Assembly: GCF_030944625.1 (NCBI RefSeq)
Contig: NZ_JAUSXY010000001.1
Span: 1 to 64,000, forward strand
Source: Arthrobacter sp. SLBN-112
GTDB lineage: Bacteria; Actinomycetota; Actinomycetes; Actinomycetales; Micrococcaceae
Reading direction: 5' to 3'
DNA length: 64,000 bases
Under the pieces are notes generated by a model. It made no database searches. It saw only the letters and a list, made by a program, of their open reading frames with translations, and was not told where the DNA came from. This document shows positions 13,341-23,014 of the stretch, piece by piece; the stretch's first letter is position 1, and each line of letters opens with the position of its first letter. The position numbers and the translations under genes are program-made.

Positions 13341-15959
13341 GTGAAGGCAATCCGCAGGTTTACGGTCCGTACAGTCCTCCCCGAGCCCATTCGGCCGCTG
13401 GCCCGGTTGGCCAGCAATTTGCGGTGGTCCTGGCACCGCCCCACGCGCGAGCTCTTCGCCGGGCTCAACCCGCGCCTGTGGGAGGAAAGCGGGCAGGACC
13501 CCAACGGTTTCCTGGGGATGGTCAGCCGGGAGGAGTTCCAGCGGCTCGCCGCAGACCAGTCGGTGGTGGACCGGGTCCGCGCGGCCGAGGACGACCTTGA
13601 CCGGTACCTTGAGGAGCCGCGGTGGTACCAGGGCCTGGGCCCGGACGCGCCCGCCTCCATCGCCTACTTCTCTCCTGAATTCGGCATCACCGAGGTGCTC
13701 CCCCAGTACTCGGGCGGCCTGGGCATCCTGGCGGGCGACCACCTCAAAGCCGCGTCGGACCTGGGTGTCCCGCTGGTCGGTGTTGGCCTGCTGTACCAAG
13801 CCGGCTATTTCAAGCAGTCGCTCTCCCGCGATGCCTGGCAGCAGGAGACCTACCCGGTCCTGGATCCCGACGGGCTGCCCCTCACGCTGCTCCGCGAGCC
13901 TTCCCCTGACGGCAACGGAAAGGCCCTGGAGGTATCGCTCCCCCTGCCCAACGGGCGGCGCCTCCTGGCGCACATCTGGCGTGCCGACGTCGGACGCGTT
14001 CCCCTGCTCTTGCTGGACTCCAACGTGCCCGGTAACGACGACGCCGCGCGAAGCATCACCGACCGGCTGTACGGCGGAGGCGGTGACCACCGACTGCAGC
14101 AGGAACTCTTGCTGGGCATGGGCGGGGTCAAGGCCCTGCGCGCGTTCCAGAAGCTGACGGGCTCCCCTGCCCCGGAGGTGTTCCACACCAACGAAGGACA
14201 CGCGGGGTTCCTCGGGATTGAACGCATCCAGGAACTGATGTCCGGGGAACAGGCGCTGACGTTCGACGAAGCGTTGGCCGCAGGCCGCGCCTCCACGGTG
14301 TTCACCACGCACACACCGGTCCCCGCGGGCATTGACAGGTTCGAGATTGCCCAGATCAGCCACTTCTTCCAGGCCGGCCTGGCACCCGCCGTCCCGTTGG
14401 ACAGGGTCCTGGAACTGGGCCGGGAGAACTACGCCGACGGGAACCCCGCCGTCTTCAACATGGCCGTCATGGGCCTGCGCCTGGCCCAGCGCGCCAATGG
14501 CGTGGCCAAGCTCCACGGCGAAGTGTCCCGCGGGATGTTCTCCGCCCTGTGGCCGGGCTTCGACCACTCCGAGGTCCCCATCACATCCGTGACCAACGGC
14601 GTCCACGTGCCCACATGGGTGGACAGCAGGATCTCCAAGCTGGCCCGCGACCAGTTCGGCAGCCAGGCCGAAGCCAACGGGCGCTGGGACCTCGCGTACA
14701 ACGTCAGCGACGCCGACGTCTGGGCGCTGCGCCGCGAAATGAGGGCGGCACTGGTGGAAGACGTCCGCCGCCGGCTCCGGGCCGCGTGGAAGAAGCGCGG
14801 CGCGGCCGACGCCGAACTGGGCTGGACTGACAACGTCCTGGACCCGGACGTGCTCACCATCGGGTTCGCCCGCCGGGTGCCCACGTACAAACGCCTGACC
14901 CTGATGCTGCGCGAACCTGCCCGGCTGAAGGCGCTCCTGCTGCACAAGGACCACCCCATCCAGTTGGTCATTGCCGGAAAGTCCCACCCGGCCGATGACG
15001 CCGGCAAGAAGATGATCCAGGACCTGGTGCGTTTCACGGACGACCCCGAGGTCCGGCACCGCATCGCGTTCCTGCCCAACTACGACATCGCGATGGCACG
15101 GACGCTGTTCCCGGGCTGCGACGTCTGGCTGAACAACCCGCTGCGGCCCTTGGAGGCCTGCGGTACGTCCGGCATGAAGGCCGCCTTGAACGGGTCCCTG
15201 AACCTGTCCGTCCTGGATGGCTGGTGGGATGAGATGTACGACGGCGAGAACGGCTGGGCGATCCCGACGGCCAATAACGACGCGTCCCCGGAAGAGCGTG
15301 ACGACATCGAGGCGGCCGCGCTGTACGAGCTGCTTGAAACGCAGGTGGCGCCGCGCTTCTACGGGAGCACGGTGTCCGAGGGTGCGGGGGCTGCAGGTCC
15401 CTCCACCACCCCGAGCGAGAAGGTGCCAACGCACTGGGTGTCCATGATCAAACACACCCTCTCGCACCTGGGCCCGGCCGTCTCCGCCGAGCGGATGCTC
15501 CGGGACTACGTGAACATCCTGTACCGCCCGGCGGCGGACGCGGGCCGCAGCGCCACCGCGAATTCATACTCGCAGGCCCGGGCCCTGGCGGCTTGGTGTG
15601 CCAAGGTTCGCGGCGCCTGGCCCCAGGTCCACGTGGAGCATGTGGATTCGGTGGGCGTGTCCGAGGATCCGCAGATCGGTGACACCCTCCAGGTCAATGC
15701 CTACGTGGCACTGAACGCCCTGACCCCGGAGGATGTCTGCGTTGAGGTGGCTTACGGACGGGCCGAGGAGAACGACGCCCTGGCGGACATCACCATGATG
15801 GAACTCCAGGTGAAGGAGGATCTCGGCAGTGGCCGCCACCTGTTCAGCGGCTCACTGCTGATAGATCGCTCCGGACCGTTCGGCTACACGGTCCGGGTGC
15901 TGCCCCGGCACGAGGCGCTGGCCTCGAAAGCGGAACTCGGCCTGATCGTCAACGCCTGA
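13341..15959 (+). CDS. glgP: Alpha-glucan (glycogen) phosphorylase
   Basis: PLP-dependent phosphorylase releasing glucose-1-phosphate from alpha-1,4-glucan, 872 residues from the GTG at 13341. The N-terminus VKAIRRFTVRTVLPE matches the start region of mycobacterial GlgP, so in-frame Met codons at 13218 and 13317 are rejected. Visible blocks are AYFSPEFGI and GGLGILAGDHLK in the N-terminal half, HTNEGHAGF, and GTSGMKAALNG with the PLP lysine (about 612). It is divergent from glgE, so synthesis and breakdown share a 153-nt control region. Confidence 0.94.
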   Translation: MKAIRRFTVRTVLPEPIRPLARLASNLRWSWHRPTRELFAGLNPRLWEESGQDPNGFLGMVSREEFQRLAADQSVVDRVRAAEDDLDRYLEEPRWYQGLGPDAPASIAYFSPEFGITEVLPQYSGGLGILAGDHLKAASDLGVPLVGVGLLYQAGYFKQSLSRDAWQQETYPVLDPDGLPLTLLREPSPDGNGKALEVSLPLPNGRRLLAHIWRADVGRVPLLLLDSNVPGNDDAARSITDRLYGGGGDHRLQQELLLGMGGVKALRAFQKLTGSPAPEVFHTNEGHAGFLGIERIQELMSGEQALTFDEALAAGRASTVFTTHTPVPAGIDRFEIAQISHFFQAGLAPAVPLDRVLELGRENYADGNPAVFNMAVMGLRLAQRANGVAKLHGEVSRGMFSALWPGFDHSEVPITSVTNGVHVPTWVDSRISKLARDQFGSQAEANGRWDLAYNVSDADVWALRREMRAALVEDVRRRLRAAWKKRGAADAELGWTDNVLDPDVLTIGFARRVPTYKRLTLMLREPARLKALLLHKDHPIQLVIAGKSHPADDAGKKMIQDLVRFTDDPEVRHRIAFLPNYDIAMARTLFPGCDVWLNNPLRPLEACGTSGMKAALNGSLNLSVLDGWWDEMYDGENGWAIPTANNDASPEERDDIEAAALYELLETQVAPRFYGSTVSEGAGAAGPSTTPSEKVPTHWVSMIKHTLSHLGPAVSAERMLRDYVNILYRPAADAGRSATANSYSQARALAAWCAKVRGAWPQVHVEHVDSVGVSEDPQIGDTLQVNAYVALNALTPEDVCVEVAYGRAEENDALADITMMELQVKEDLGSGRHLFSGSLLIDRSGPFGYTVRVLPRHEALASKAELGLIVNA

Positions 15960-15966
15960 CGCCTGC

Positions 15967-16323
15967 CTACAGGAAGACGGCCGTGACGGCGAGGTCGGTG
16001 CCGGCGTACCGTTCGGCGTCCTGCAGGATTTCGCAGATAATGCCGAATGCCCTCTCGCTGCGGAACAGGGCGGCAACCTGCCAGAGGACGGTCACCGGCG
16101 GATTGCCGTTGTCCGTGATGCTGTCGGCGAAGTCGTGGAGCGAATCGTTCAGCGCATCAAGGTTCACGCCGTAATGCTCAGCGAAGCCCAGGACCTCGCC
16201 GAAGGTTTCAAGGACAGCGCGTTTGCTGTCGGCCGGCGGGACCACCACGCTGCGGCGGCCGGCGGCGGCTACCTGCTCCTCCAGCTCTTCGAGGGTCCAG
16301 GTATCGCCGGAAAAGATTCTCAT
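15967..16323 (-). CDS. Barstar family ribonuclease inhibitor
   Basis: A 118-residue acidic protein with the barstar fold. It begins MRIFSGDTWTLEELEEQ and contains the central FGEVLGFAEHYGVNLDALNDSL block, corresponding to the barstar helix and loop that fill the barnase active site. It follows the secreted RNase gene by 7 nt. This fits the known pairing in which cytosolic barstar protects the producer from its own guanyl-specific RNase. The stop lies 7 nt from the convergent glgP stop. Confidence 0.85.
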   Translation of the reverse strand: MRIFSGDTWTLEELEEQVAAAGRRSVVVPPADSKRAVLETFGEVLGFAEHYGVNLDALNDSLHDFADSITDNGNPPVTVLWQVAALFRSERAFGIICEILQDAERYAGTDLAVTAVFL

Positions 16324-16330
16324 AGGTGTC

Positions 16331-16819
16331 CTAGCTGCCTTCCGCTATGTACTTGAACGTTTGGTAGTGGTCTCCGGTGTAGTATTTCTCCCCGCCGTTG
16401 CCGGCCACGATCCGCCGTGCGCCCCGGTCCGGTTCGCCAGGAGTTGGAACCGTGTACTCGCGGTAGTAGCCCCGGTCCCGGGCGGGCAGCACGCGCTCAA
16501 AGTTGCCAAACACCTGGTCGTCCTGGCTGAACTGATACGGGCCGCCCGCACGGATCAGCGCCAGGACACGGCGTCCTTCCACCGGGAGCGTGGATTCACG
16601 GATTTCCGCCATGCCGGACGGGTTGGCTGTCCGGTGTGCCGCCGCGCTCTTTTCCGGTGCCGGCGTACCCGCGCCGCCGGGAGGAGGGGTGGGGCCGGAA
16701 GCCGTTCCCGGCGTCGTGCGTTCTGCCTGCCCGCCCAACACCCCAGCCCCGCCGAACGCCACCAGCGTCAGCACCACCAGGGCGATAAGGAGCAAGGGAA
16801 ACATGGAGCGGTTGCGCAT
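16331..16819 (-). CDS. Secreted or membrane-anchored guanyl-specific ribonuclease (RNase Sa/barnase family)
   Basis: A 162-residue protein. Residues about 7-30 form a hydrophobic signal or anchor, followed by a Pro/Ala/Thr-rich linker and a catalytic domain of about 95 residues. The catalytic part closely resembles Streptomyces RNase Sa. GPYQFSQDDQVFGNFE corresponds to the substrate loop, and YREYTV, ARRIVAG and YYTGDHY hold the catalytic Glu, Arg and His. It is probably extracellular and is encoded with its barstar inhibitor. Whether the N-terminus is cleaved cannot be told from sequence. Confidence 0.88.
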   Translation of the reverse strand: MRNRSMFPLLLIALVVLTLVAFGGAGVLGGQAERTTPGTASGPTPPPGGAGTPAPEKSAAAHRTANPSGMAEIRESTLPVEGRRVLALIRAGGPYQFSQDDQVFGNFERVLPARDRGYYREYTVPTPGEPDRGARRIVAGNGGEKYYTGDHYQTFKYIAEGS

Positions 16820-16851
16820 TAGGGTGTACCTGCCGGCCGGTTGTACTGGGT

Positions 16852-18957
16852 CTAGGTGCGGTAAATGCTGATGGAATTGGCCTCTGCAAGGTCGGTCTCG
16901 CCGGAGGCAACCCGAATGCCCTGCCGCTGCTCGTGGAGGGGCGATGTGGTCAGGCGCAGCTCGAAGAGGCTCGGTGTTGCCCGCCCAAGGTCCGGCAGCG
17001 TGATCTGAACATCCGTGGCGCCGCCGTTCACCACTACCAGGCCGGCGAGGGCACCGCCGTCATCCCCCAGCAGAAGCTGCAGGACGCGGTGGTGCGGATC
17101 GTTCCACCGCTCGGCGGACATGGGCTGGCCGTGCTGGTCAAACCAGTACAGGTAGGACTGTTCGTCGCGGACGGGAAAATCGTGGGGCTGGGCGGCCAGG
17201 AACTCTTTGCGCAACCGGATGAACCGCTTGGTGCTGCGCAGCATTTCGTGCGCCTCCGGAGTCAACGTCCAGTCAAGCCAGGTCATGGGGCTGTCCTGGC
17301 AGTAGGCGTTGTTGTTTCCCTGCTGCGTCCTGGCCAACTCGTCGCCGGCCGTAATCATGGGGACTCCGAGCGAAACCATCAGCGTCGCCATGAGGTTGCG
17401 GCGGGACTGCGCGCGCTTGGCCAGGATCAGGCCGTTCTCGGTGGGCCCCTCCACCCCGTGGTTGTAGCTGCGGTTGTCTCCGTGACCGTCCCGGTTCTCC
17501 TCACCGTTGTCCTCGTTGTGCTTCCGGTCGAAGGAGACGAGGTCGTTCATGGTGAAGCCGTCGTGGGCGGTAACGAAATTGACCGACGCCAAACGCGAGC
17601 GGCCCGATGCCTGGAAGAGGCCGGCAGAACCGGACAACGAATCGGCGAGCCTGGCCATGGTTCCGCCGTCCCCGCCGGCATCCATGGCTGCACGGTCTGC
17701 CAGCCAGAAGGTCCGCACGGCGTCCCGGAAGTGGTCGTTCCAGTCCACCCACCTCGACGGGAACCGCCCGGTCTGCCAGCCGCCGTCGCCAATGTCCCAC
17801 GGCTCAGCGATCAGCTTGACTCCGGAAAGGACGGGATCCGCAGCGATGGTGGTGAGGAACGGGTGGTTGGGGTCGAACTCGTTCGCAGCGTTCCGGCAGA
17901 GGGTGACGGCAAGGTCGAACCGGAAACCGTCAACGTGGAACTCGTCCACCCAGTACCGCAGCGAATCGACCACCATCTGGACCACGTGCGGTTCGCCAAA
18001 GTTCAAGGTGTTGCCGCACCCGGTGGTGTCCACGTACTTTCCGTGGCTGTCCATCCGGTAGTACGCCTGCTCCCCAAGGCCGCGGAAGTTCAGGACCGGA
18101 CCATCTTGGGTGCCCTCCGCCGTGTGGTTGTAGACGACGTCGAGGATGACTTCGAGCCCGGCGGCGTGCATGGCCTTGACCATGTCCTTGAATTCGTCCT
18201 GGACAGCCTGCGGGCCCGCTTCCCGGGCAGCACGGGTGGCGTAGCCGGGGTGCAGGGCAAAGAAAGCGGCGGTGTTGTAGCCCCAGTAGTTGGTAAGCCC
18301 CAAATCCTGCAGGTGCGGCTCATCAAGGTGGAAATGCACGGGGAGCAGCTGCACGGCGGTGACGCCCAGGCTGGTGAGGTGCTCCAGCACGGCCGGGTGG
18401 GCCATGCCGGCGTAGGTGCCCCTCAGTTCTTCGGGCACGTCGGGGTGAAGCTTGCTCTGGCCCCGGACATGGGCTTCATAGAGGATGGTGTTACGCCACG
18501 GCAGGGCCGGCCGTTCGTCCGCCCCCCAATCGAAGTCGGGAGCGGTGCGGACAGTAGCCAGGACGCCGTCCTTCTGTTCTACTCCCCGGCCGTACGGGTC
18601 CAGCAGCAAGGGCGGGTTCCCGGCGTCGTCCCCAAGGACCGCAGGAGCATACGGCGGCAAGGGCCGGCGGTCAGCGGATGGGCGGAACCCGTACCGCGAT
18701 CCGTACGGCAGGTCCTCGACGATGCCGTGGTGGACGCCGCGCACCACGTTTGGCAGGGTCCGGGACCGCCACTGGCCGCCCGGAGGGCAGTAGACAATAT
18801 CCAGGCTGGTCACGGACGGGGCGAAACAGGCAACGTTGGCGCGGCCGCCGGCGTGGTGGCGCGTTCCGCCCGAATCAACGCGCGGAACACTGACACCGAG
18901 GGGAACCGCCGAGGAGGCGTCCATGGTGGATGCGGTGTCGAAAAGCGGCATGACCAT
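16852..18957 (-). CDS. glgX: Glycogen debranching enzyme GlgX
   Basis: GH13_11 isoamylase-type enzyme hydrolysing alpha-1,6 branches of glycogen, complementing GlgP. There are about 701 residues. The GFRFDLAVTL nucleophile region (about 345), IAEPWDIGDGG (about 382) and VTAHDGFTMND are intact, with an N-terminal CBM48-like region. Start choice is open: ATG 18957 lies 7 nt after TATTAT (leaderless style), while ATG 18951 follows AGGTGAT, a Shine-Dalgarno match. The gene is separated from glgP by the RNase-barstar pair. Confidence 0.93.
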   Translation of the reverse strand: MVMPLFDTASTMDASSAVPLGVSVPRVDSGGTRHHAGGRANVACFAPSVTSLDIVYCPPGGQWRSRTLPNVVRGVHHGIVEDLPYGSRYGFRPSADRRPLPPYAPAVLGDDAGNPPLLLDPYGRGVEQKDGVLATVRTAPDFDWGADERPALPWRNTILYEAHVRGQSKLHPDVPEELRGTYAGMAHPAVLEHLTSLGVTAVQLLPVHFHLDEPHLQDLGLTNYWGYNTAAFFALHPGYATRAAREAGPQAVQDEFKDMVKAMHAAGLEVILDVVYNHTAEGTQDGPVLNFRGLGEQAYYRMDSHGKYVDTTGCGNTLNFGEPHVVQMVVDSLRYWVDEFHVDGFRFDLAVTLCRNAANEFDPNHPFLTTIAADPVLSGVKLIAEPWDIGDGGWQTGRFPSRWVDWNDHFRDAVRTFWLADRAAMDAGGDGGTMARLADSLSGSAGLFQASGRSRLASVNFVTAHDGFTMNDLVSFDRKHNEDNGEENRDGHGDNRSYNHGVEGPTENGLILAKRAQSRRNLMATLMVSLGVPMITAGDELARTQQGNNNAYCQDSPMTWLDWTLTPEAHEMLRSTKRFIRLRKEFLAAQPHDFPVRDEQSYLYWFDQHGQPMSAERWNDPHHRVLQLLLGDDGGALAGLVVVNGGATDVQITLPDLGRATPSLFELRLTTSPLHEQRQGIRVASGETDLAEANSISIYRT

Positions 18958-19048
18958 CACCTAGATAATAGCCGCCTGCGGCAGTTGACCTGCCCCTGTG
19001 CCCCTGCGCCGCAAGGAAACGTGCACACGCATGACGGGCGCTGGACCA

Positions 19049-20038
19049 CTACCCCGCCGCGCGCTGGCGTGAGACCTCGTACAACGAGATGCCCACTGCC
19101 ATGGAGGCGTTGAGTGACTCCATGGCGGAGTCGATCGGGATGGAGACGATCTGGTCGCAGTTTTCCCGGACCAGGCGGCTCAAGCCCTTCCCCTCGGAGC
19201 CCACCACGATGCACACAGGCTCGGTGGCCAGGGTGAGGTCGGGCAGCGAGACGTCGCCGTCGCCGTCGAGCCCCAGCACGAAAATGCCCATGCCCTTGAA
19301 CTGCTTCAGGGCGTTGTTCAGGTTGGAGGCGCGCGCAACCGGGACGCGGACGGCCGCGCCGGCGCTGGTCTTCCAGGCGGAGGCCGTGACACCTACGGAA
19401 CGGCGCTCGGGCACGATGACGCCGTGGCCGCTGAAAGCGGAGACGGAACGGATGATCGCACCCAGGTTCCGGGGATCGGTGATGCCGTCAAGAGCGACGA
19501 AGAGTGGCGCGTTGCTGACGTGCCCCTTCTTCCACTTCTCCAGCGTTTCCTCAGCCAGCTCGTAGGCGTCCTGGTATTCGTACGGCGGAATCTGGAGCAC
19601 CAGGCCCTGGTGCACTGCGTCGTCGGTCATGCGGTCCAGCTCGGGCTTGCCGGTTTCGAGCAGCGGGATGCCGCGTTCGGCGGCGAGTTTCAGGGACTCC
19701 TTGACGCGGTCGTCCATCTCGATTCGGATGGCCACGTGCAGGGCCTTCGCGGGGATGCCGGCGCGGAGCGCTTCAACCACGGAGTTGCGGCCGGTAACCA
19801 CTTCCTCGGTGGCGCGGCCCTTGGGACCGGACTTGGCGGCACCGGCACTGCGGGCGCCCGTTCCGCGCTTGGCAGCGGACCGCTCGGAAAGCTGCTTGGC
19901 TTTGTGCGCCTTGTGGTACGGACGGTCCTCGGCTTTGGGCGTGGGCCCCTTGCCTTCGAGGGCCTTGCGGCCATGGCCACCGGTTCCGATGGTTGGGCCC
20001 TTCTTCGCTTTAACCGATCGGCGACCATTGTTGGCCAT
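19049..20038 (-). CDS. rlmB: 23S rRNA (guanosine-2'-O-)-methyltransferase RlmB
   Basis: SpoU/TrmH-family enzyme of 329 residues. An N-terminal Lys/Arg-rich, low-complexity extension of about 75 residues precedes the substrate-binding domain (VVTGRNSVVEAL). The C-terminal knot carries the family motifs LDGITDPRNLGAIIR (about 190), IVVGSEGKGLS (about 275) and ESLNASMAVGISLYE (about 305). In E. coli RlmB methylates G2251 of 23S rRNA. The basic extension is common in actinobacterial homologues. The ATG is preceded by GGTGGAA. It lies downstream of cysS in the same direction. Confidence 0.93.
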   Translation of the reverse strand: MANNGRRSVKAKKGPTIGTGGHGRKALEGKGPTPKAEDRPYHKAHKAKQLSERSAAKRGTGARSAGAAKSGPKGRATEEVVTGRNSVVEALRAGIPAKALHVAIRIEMDDRVKESLKLAAERGIPLLETGKPELDRMTDDAVHQGLVLQIPPYEYQDAYELAEETLEKWKKGHVSNAPLFVALDGITDPRNLGAIIRSVSAFSGHGVIVPERRSVGVTASAWKTSAGAAVRVPVARASNLNNALKQFKGMGIFVLGLDGDGDVSLPDLTLATEPVCIVVGSEGKGLSRLVRENCDQIVSIPIDSAMESLNASMAVGISLYEVSRQRAAG

Positions 20039-20142
20039 GATGTTCCACCCTTGATTGTGCTGACTGAGTCTGCCTACCAGTCTACTGACCGAAGAAAAAT
20101 CGACGCGCTGCGGGCTGTGGGTGGCTCAGGCGCAGTGGCTGC

Positions 20143-21609
20143 TCAGTCCCGCTTGAGGCTCCAGGTGGCACCGTCCGGGCCGTCTTCCACGACGACTCCG
20201 GCCTGGTTGAGGGTGTCCCGGATTGCGTCGGATGCCGCCCAGTCCTTGGCGGCGCGGGCAGCGGCGCGGGCAGCGAGCTGCGCCTCCACCAGGACGCCCA
20301 GGGCCTCGGCTTCCCGGGTACTGGCCTTTTCGGAGCCGGCAACGGCGTTGAGCCCCAGGACATCGGTCATGGTGACGACGGCGTCCATCGCCGTGCGGGC
20401 AGCATCGTCGTCGCCGTCCGCCAGGGCGGTATTTCCGGCCCGCACGGTCTCGTGCAGCGCCGCCAGGGCACGCGGGACGTTCAGGTCGTCGTCCATCGCG
20501 GCGGAAAAAGTGACCAGTGCATCACTCCCGGAACCGGAGCCGGCCACCAGGAGGCCGGCGTCAGTACCGAAGCGCGCCACGGCCTTCGCCAGGAACCCAT
20601 CAACGCGTTCGACGGCGGCAGCGGCTTCCTGCAGCGACGTGGGCCGGTAGTCCAGGACGGAGCGGTAATGGGCCTGGCCGAGGTAATAGCGGACAACCCG
20701 GGGGGATGCGAGTTCCAGCATTTCCGTGGGGCTGATGGTGTTGCCAATGGACTTGGACATCTTTTCGCCCTGGTACGTCACCATGCCGTTGTGCATCCAG
20801 AAGTTGGCGAACGGGTGTCCTGCCGCCTGTGACTGCGCCATCTCGTTTTCGTGGTGCGGGAAGCGCAGGTCCAGGCCTCCGCCGTGGATGTCGAACGCGG
20901 TGCCCAGGTATTTGGTGACCATGGCCGAGCACTCAAGGTGCCAGCCGGGCCGTCCTGCGCCCCAGGGCGAGGCCCAGCTGGCGGTGGCCGGCTCTCCTGC
21001 CTTGGAACCCTTCCACAGCGCAAAGTCGCGGGGATCCTTCTTGCCGCGGGGGTCGGCGTCGGGCGCTGCCTGCATGTCATCGATGTTTTGCCGGGTGAGG
21101 GCGCCGTACTTATTCCACGAGCGGACATCGAAGTACACGTCCCCGGAATCGTCCAAGGCGGGATAGGCGTGGCCGCGCTCGATGAGCTGCTGGATCAGGG
21201 CATGCATCTCAGGGATGTGCCCGGTGGCCCGGGGCTCGTACGTGGGGCGTGAGACGCCCAGGGTGTCGTAGGCCTTCAGGAATTCCTGCTCGTAGCGGTA
21301 CGCCAGGGCCCACCATTCCTCGCGCGGCACTTCTCCCGGCTCGGGGCTGAACGCCGGCGCGAAGGAAGCCTCGGACTTGGCGAGGATCTTGTCGTCAATG
21401 TCCGTGACGTTGCGGACAACCGTGACGCGCAGGCCCCTGAACTGCAGCCAGCGCGTCAGCTGGTCGAAGGCGATGGCGGAGCGGATGTGGCCAACGTGCG
21501 GCATTCCCTGCACCGTGGCCCCGCAGTAGTAGAGGCTGGCCTTGCCCTCGACGATGGGGATGAAATTCCGGACTTCGGCGGAGGCAGTGTCATAGAAGCG
21601 CAGGGTCAC
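20143..21609 (-). CDS. cysS: Cysteinyl-tRNA synthetase
   Basis: Class I aminoacyl-tRNA synthetase of 488 residues. The HIGH-type motif is HVGH in [10 protein letters not shown], and KMSKS is intact in [10 protein letters not shown]. Zinc-site residues fall in YYCGATV, HLECSAM and the HHENE block. The GTG start has TAGTCT 6 nt upstream and no ribosome site, pointing to a leaderless mRNA starting at the ispF stop. MshC (mycothiol ligase) is related but shorter and lacks the C-terminal anticodon domain seen here. Confidence 0.95.
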   Translation of the reverse strand: MTLRFYDTASAEVRNFIPIVEGKASLYYCGATVQGMPHVGHIRSAIAFDQLTRWLQFRGLRVTVVRNVTDIDDKILAKSEASFAPAFSPEPGEVPREEWWALAYRYEQEFLKAYDTLGVSRPTYEPRATGHIPEMHALIQQLIERGHAYPALDDSGDVYFDVRSWNKYGALTRQNIDDMQAAPDADPRGKKDPRDFALWKGSKAGEPATASWASPWGAGRPGWHLECSAMVTKYLGTAFDIHGGGLDLRFPHHENEMAQSQAAGHPFANFWMHNGMVTYQGEKMSKSIGNTISPTEMLELASPRVVRYYLGQAHYRSVLDYRPTSLQEAAAAVERVDGFLAKAVARFGTDAGLLVAGSGSGSDALVTFSAAMDDDLNVPRALAALHETVRAGNTALADGDDDAARTAMDAVVTMTDVLGLNAVAGSEKASTREAEALGVLVEAQLAARAAARAAKDWAASDAIRDTLNQAGVVVEDGPDGATWSLKRD

Positions 21610-21615
21610 CGCTCC

Positions 21616-21621
21616 AGACTA
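21616..21621 (-). promoter_or_regulatory. Leaderless -10 element of cysS
   Basis: TAGTCT lies 6 nt before the cysS GTG. It overlaps the TAG stop codon of ispF (21619-21621), so the stop doubles as part of the hexamer. Confidence 0.5.
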
Positions 21622-22131
21622 GCCGATGGTTTCCCGGGGCCGCGGGTACACCAATGCGGTGGCCACTGCGGAGATACCCTCGCCCCGGCCGGTGAATCCC
21701 AGGCCGTCGCTGGTGGTGGCAGTCACGCTCACCGGCGCACCGGCGGCGGCGGTGAGGACTTCCTGCGCCTCTTCCCGGCGCGGACCGAATTTGGGCCGGT
21801 TGGCCACGAATTGCACGGCGATATTGCCGATCTCGAAACCCGCGGCCCGGACTATCCGAGCAGCCTCCGCGAGCAGGGTCACCCCGGACGCGCCGGCGAA
21901 TTCCGGGCGGTCGGTACCGAAGTGGGTGCCAAGGTCGCCGATGCCGGCGGCGGAGAACAGCGCGTCCGCCGCGGCGTGGGCGACGGGGTCGGCGTCAGAG
22001 TGTCCGGCGAGGCCGCGTTCGCCGGGCCAGAGGAGTCCGCCCAGCCACAACGGGCGGCCCTCGTCCTGGCCGGCGTAGGCATGGACGTCGATTCCCACTC
22101 CGGTCCGCGGGAGGATCATGTCCGCGCTCAT
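21619..22131 (-). CDS. ispF: 2-C-methyl-D-erythritol 2,4-cyclodiphosphate synthase
   Basis: MEP-pathway enzyme of about 170 residues. The metal-binding GIDVHAY (Asp, His) near the N-terminus, [21 protein letters not shown] and the C-terminal [15 protein letters not shown] are all conserved. The ATG at 22131 is chosen because it overlaps the ispD stop as ATGA. An in-frame GTG at 22143 and ATG at 22119 are alternatives. It forms an operon with ispD, catalysing non-adjacent steps of isoprenoid precursor synthesis. Confidence 0.94.
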   Translation of the reverse strand: MSADMILPRTGVGIDVHAYAGQDEGRPLWLGGLLWPGERGLAGHSDADPVAHAAADALFSAAGIGDLGTHFGTDRPEFAGASGVTLLAEAARIVRAAGFEIGNIAVQFVANRPKFGPRREEAQEVLTAAAGAPVSVTATTSDGLGFTGRGEGISAVATALVYPRPRETIG

Positions 22132-22907
22132 CCTTCCACCCACCGGGCACCGAGGGGGCCCTCGAGGAGGCCTTCGGCAAAGATCAGGTCAAGCGGCGTG
22201 GTGATCTTGAGGGACTGGGTTGAACCGCGGACAGCGTAGACCGGTGTACCCAGCATCTCCACAAGCATGGCGTCGTCGGTGACGGCCGCCGATTGCTGCT
22301 GGTCCAGCCCCTGCGCGGCCTGGTGTGCCTGCACCAGGGTATTGAGTGTGAATCCTTGGGGGGTCTGCACGGCCCGCAGTTCCTCGCGCCGGGCTGTTCC
22401 GGTGACCACCTCCGGTGCGAACACGCTGTCCTCCCCCGAGGTAGCGGCAACGGTCTTGACCGTGTCCACGACGTGAAGCACGGGGATAACCGCGGCAGCG
22501 CCCGCGGCAAGGGCTTCTGATACGCGGTGGAAGACGGACTCGGGGGTCAGCGCCCGGGCAGCATCGTGGACCAGCACGGCTTCCGTGCCGTCCATTAGGG
22601 CAGCCATACCGGCGCGGACGGAGTCGGCGCGGGTGGCGCCGCCGTCCACCAGGGTCAGGAGGGGACCGCCGTCGGCCAGTTCCTCCCGGAAGTCGCCGCA
22701 GAGGCGGCGCAAGCCCTCGTCTCCTGCCGGGAGCACCACGCATACCTGGCTTGCGACACCGGAGGCGACGATACCCCGCAGGGCATGCATCAGGATCGGC
22801 TCGCCCCCGAGCGGCACAGCCGCTTTGGGCATGCCGTAGCCGAGCCGTTGCCCGGAACCGGCGGCCACCACGATGACTCCCGTGACCAGGGGCGTTGATT
22901 CACTCAT
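22128..22907 (-). CDS. ispD: 2-C-methyl-D-erythritol 4-phosphate cytidylyltransferase
   Basis: Nucleotidyltransferase of the MEP pathway, 259 residues from ATG 22907. The signature [17 protein letters not shown] contains the CTP-binding loop near the N-terminus, and HDAARALTP carries the second conserved Asp/Arg region. The start has no ribosome site but TAGGCT stands 7 nt upstream, so it is probably leaderless. It overlaps ispF by 4 nt. Confidence 0.94.
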   Translation of the reverse strand: MSESTPLVTGVIVVAAGSGQRLGYGMPKAAVPLGGEPILMHALRGIVASGVASQVCVVLPAGDEGLRRLCGDFREELADGGPLLTLVDGGATRADSVRAGMAALMDGTEAVLVHDAARALTPESVFHRVSEALAAGAAAVIPVLHVVDTVKTVAATSGEDSVFAPEVVTGTARREELRAVQTPQGFTLNTLVQAHQAAQGLDQQQSAAVTDDAMLVEMLGTPVYAVRGSTQSLKITTPLDLIFAEGLLEGPLGARWVEG

Positions 22908-22914
22908 GCGGACT

Positions 22915-22920
22915 AGCCTA
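22915..22920 (-). promoter_or_regulatory. Leaderless -10 element of ispD
   Basis: TAGGCT is followed by 7 nt (AGTCCGC) and the ispD ATG. It lies downstream of the carD terminator, so ispD-ispF has its own promoter. Confidence 0.55.
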
Positions 22921-22969
22921 CGACGCCGGTGCGGCCCCGACATGCCCCGGGCGCTGCCGGGCTCGGGGC

Positions 22970-23008
22970 AAAAAGAAGCCCCGGCGGCACATCAGTGCTG
23001 CCGGGGCT
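22970..23008 (-). terminator. Rho-independent terminator of carD
   Basis: A 14-bp stem (22995-23008 with 22977-22990, one G-T pair, loop of 4) followed on the minus strand by TTCTTTTTG. It begins 6 nt after the carD stop. Confidence 0.85.
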
Positions 23009-23014
23009 AAATTC

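Noticed and set aside
13221-15467. Very long minus-strand open frame (748 codons) opposite glgP
   Set aside because: Antisense frame typical of high-GC genes; its sequence is Gly/Val/Arg-rich with no family motif, while glgP on the plus strand is clear.
16933-19113. Long plus-strand open frame (726 codons) opposite glgX
   Set aside because: Same high-GC antisense effect; glgX on the minus strand has all catalytic motifs.
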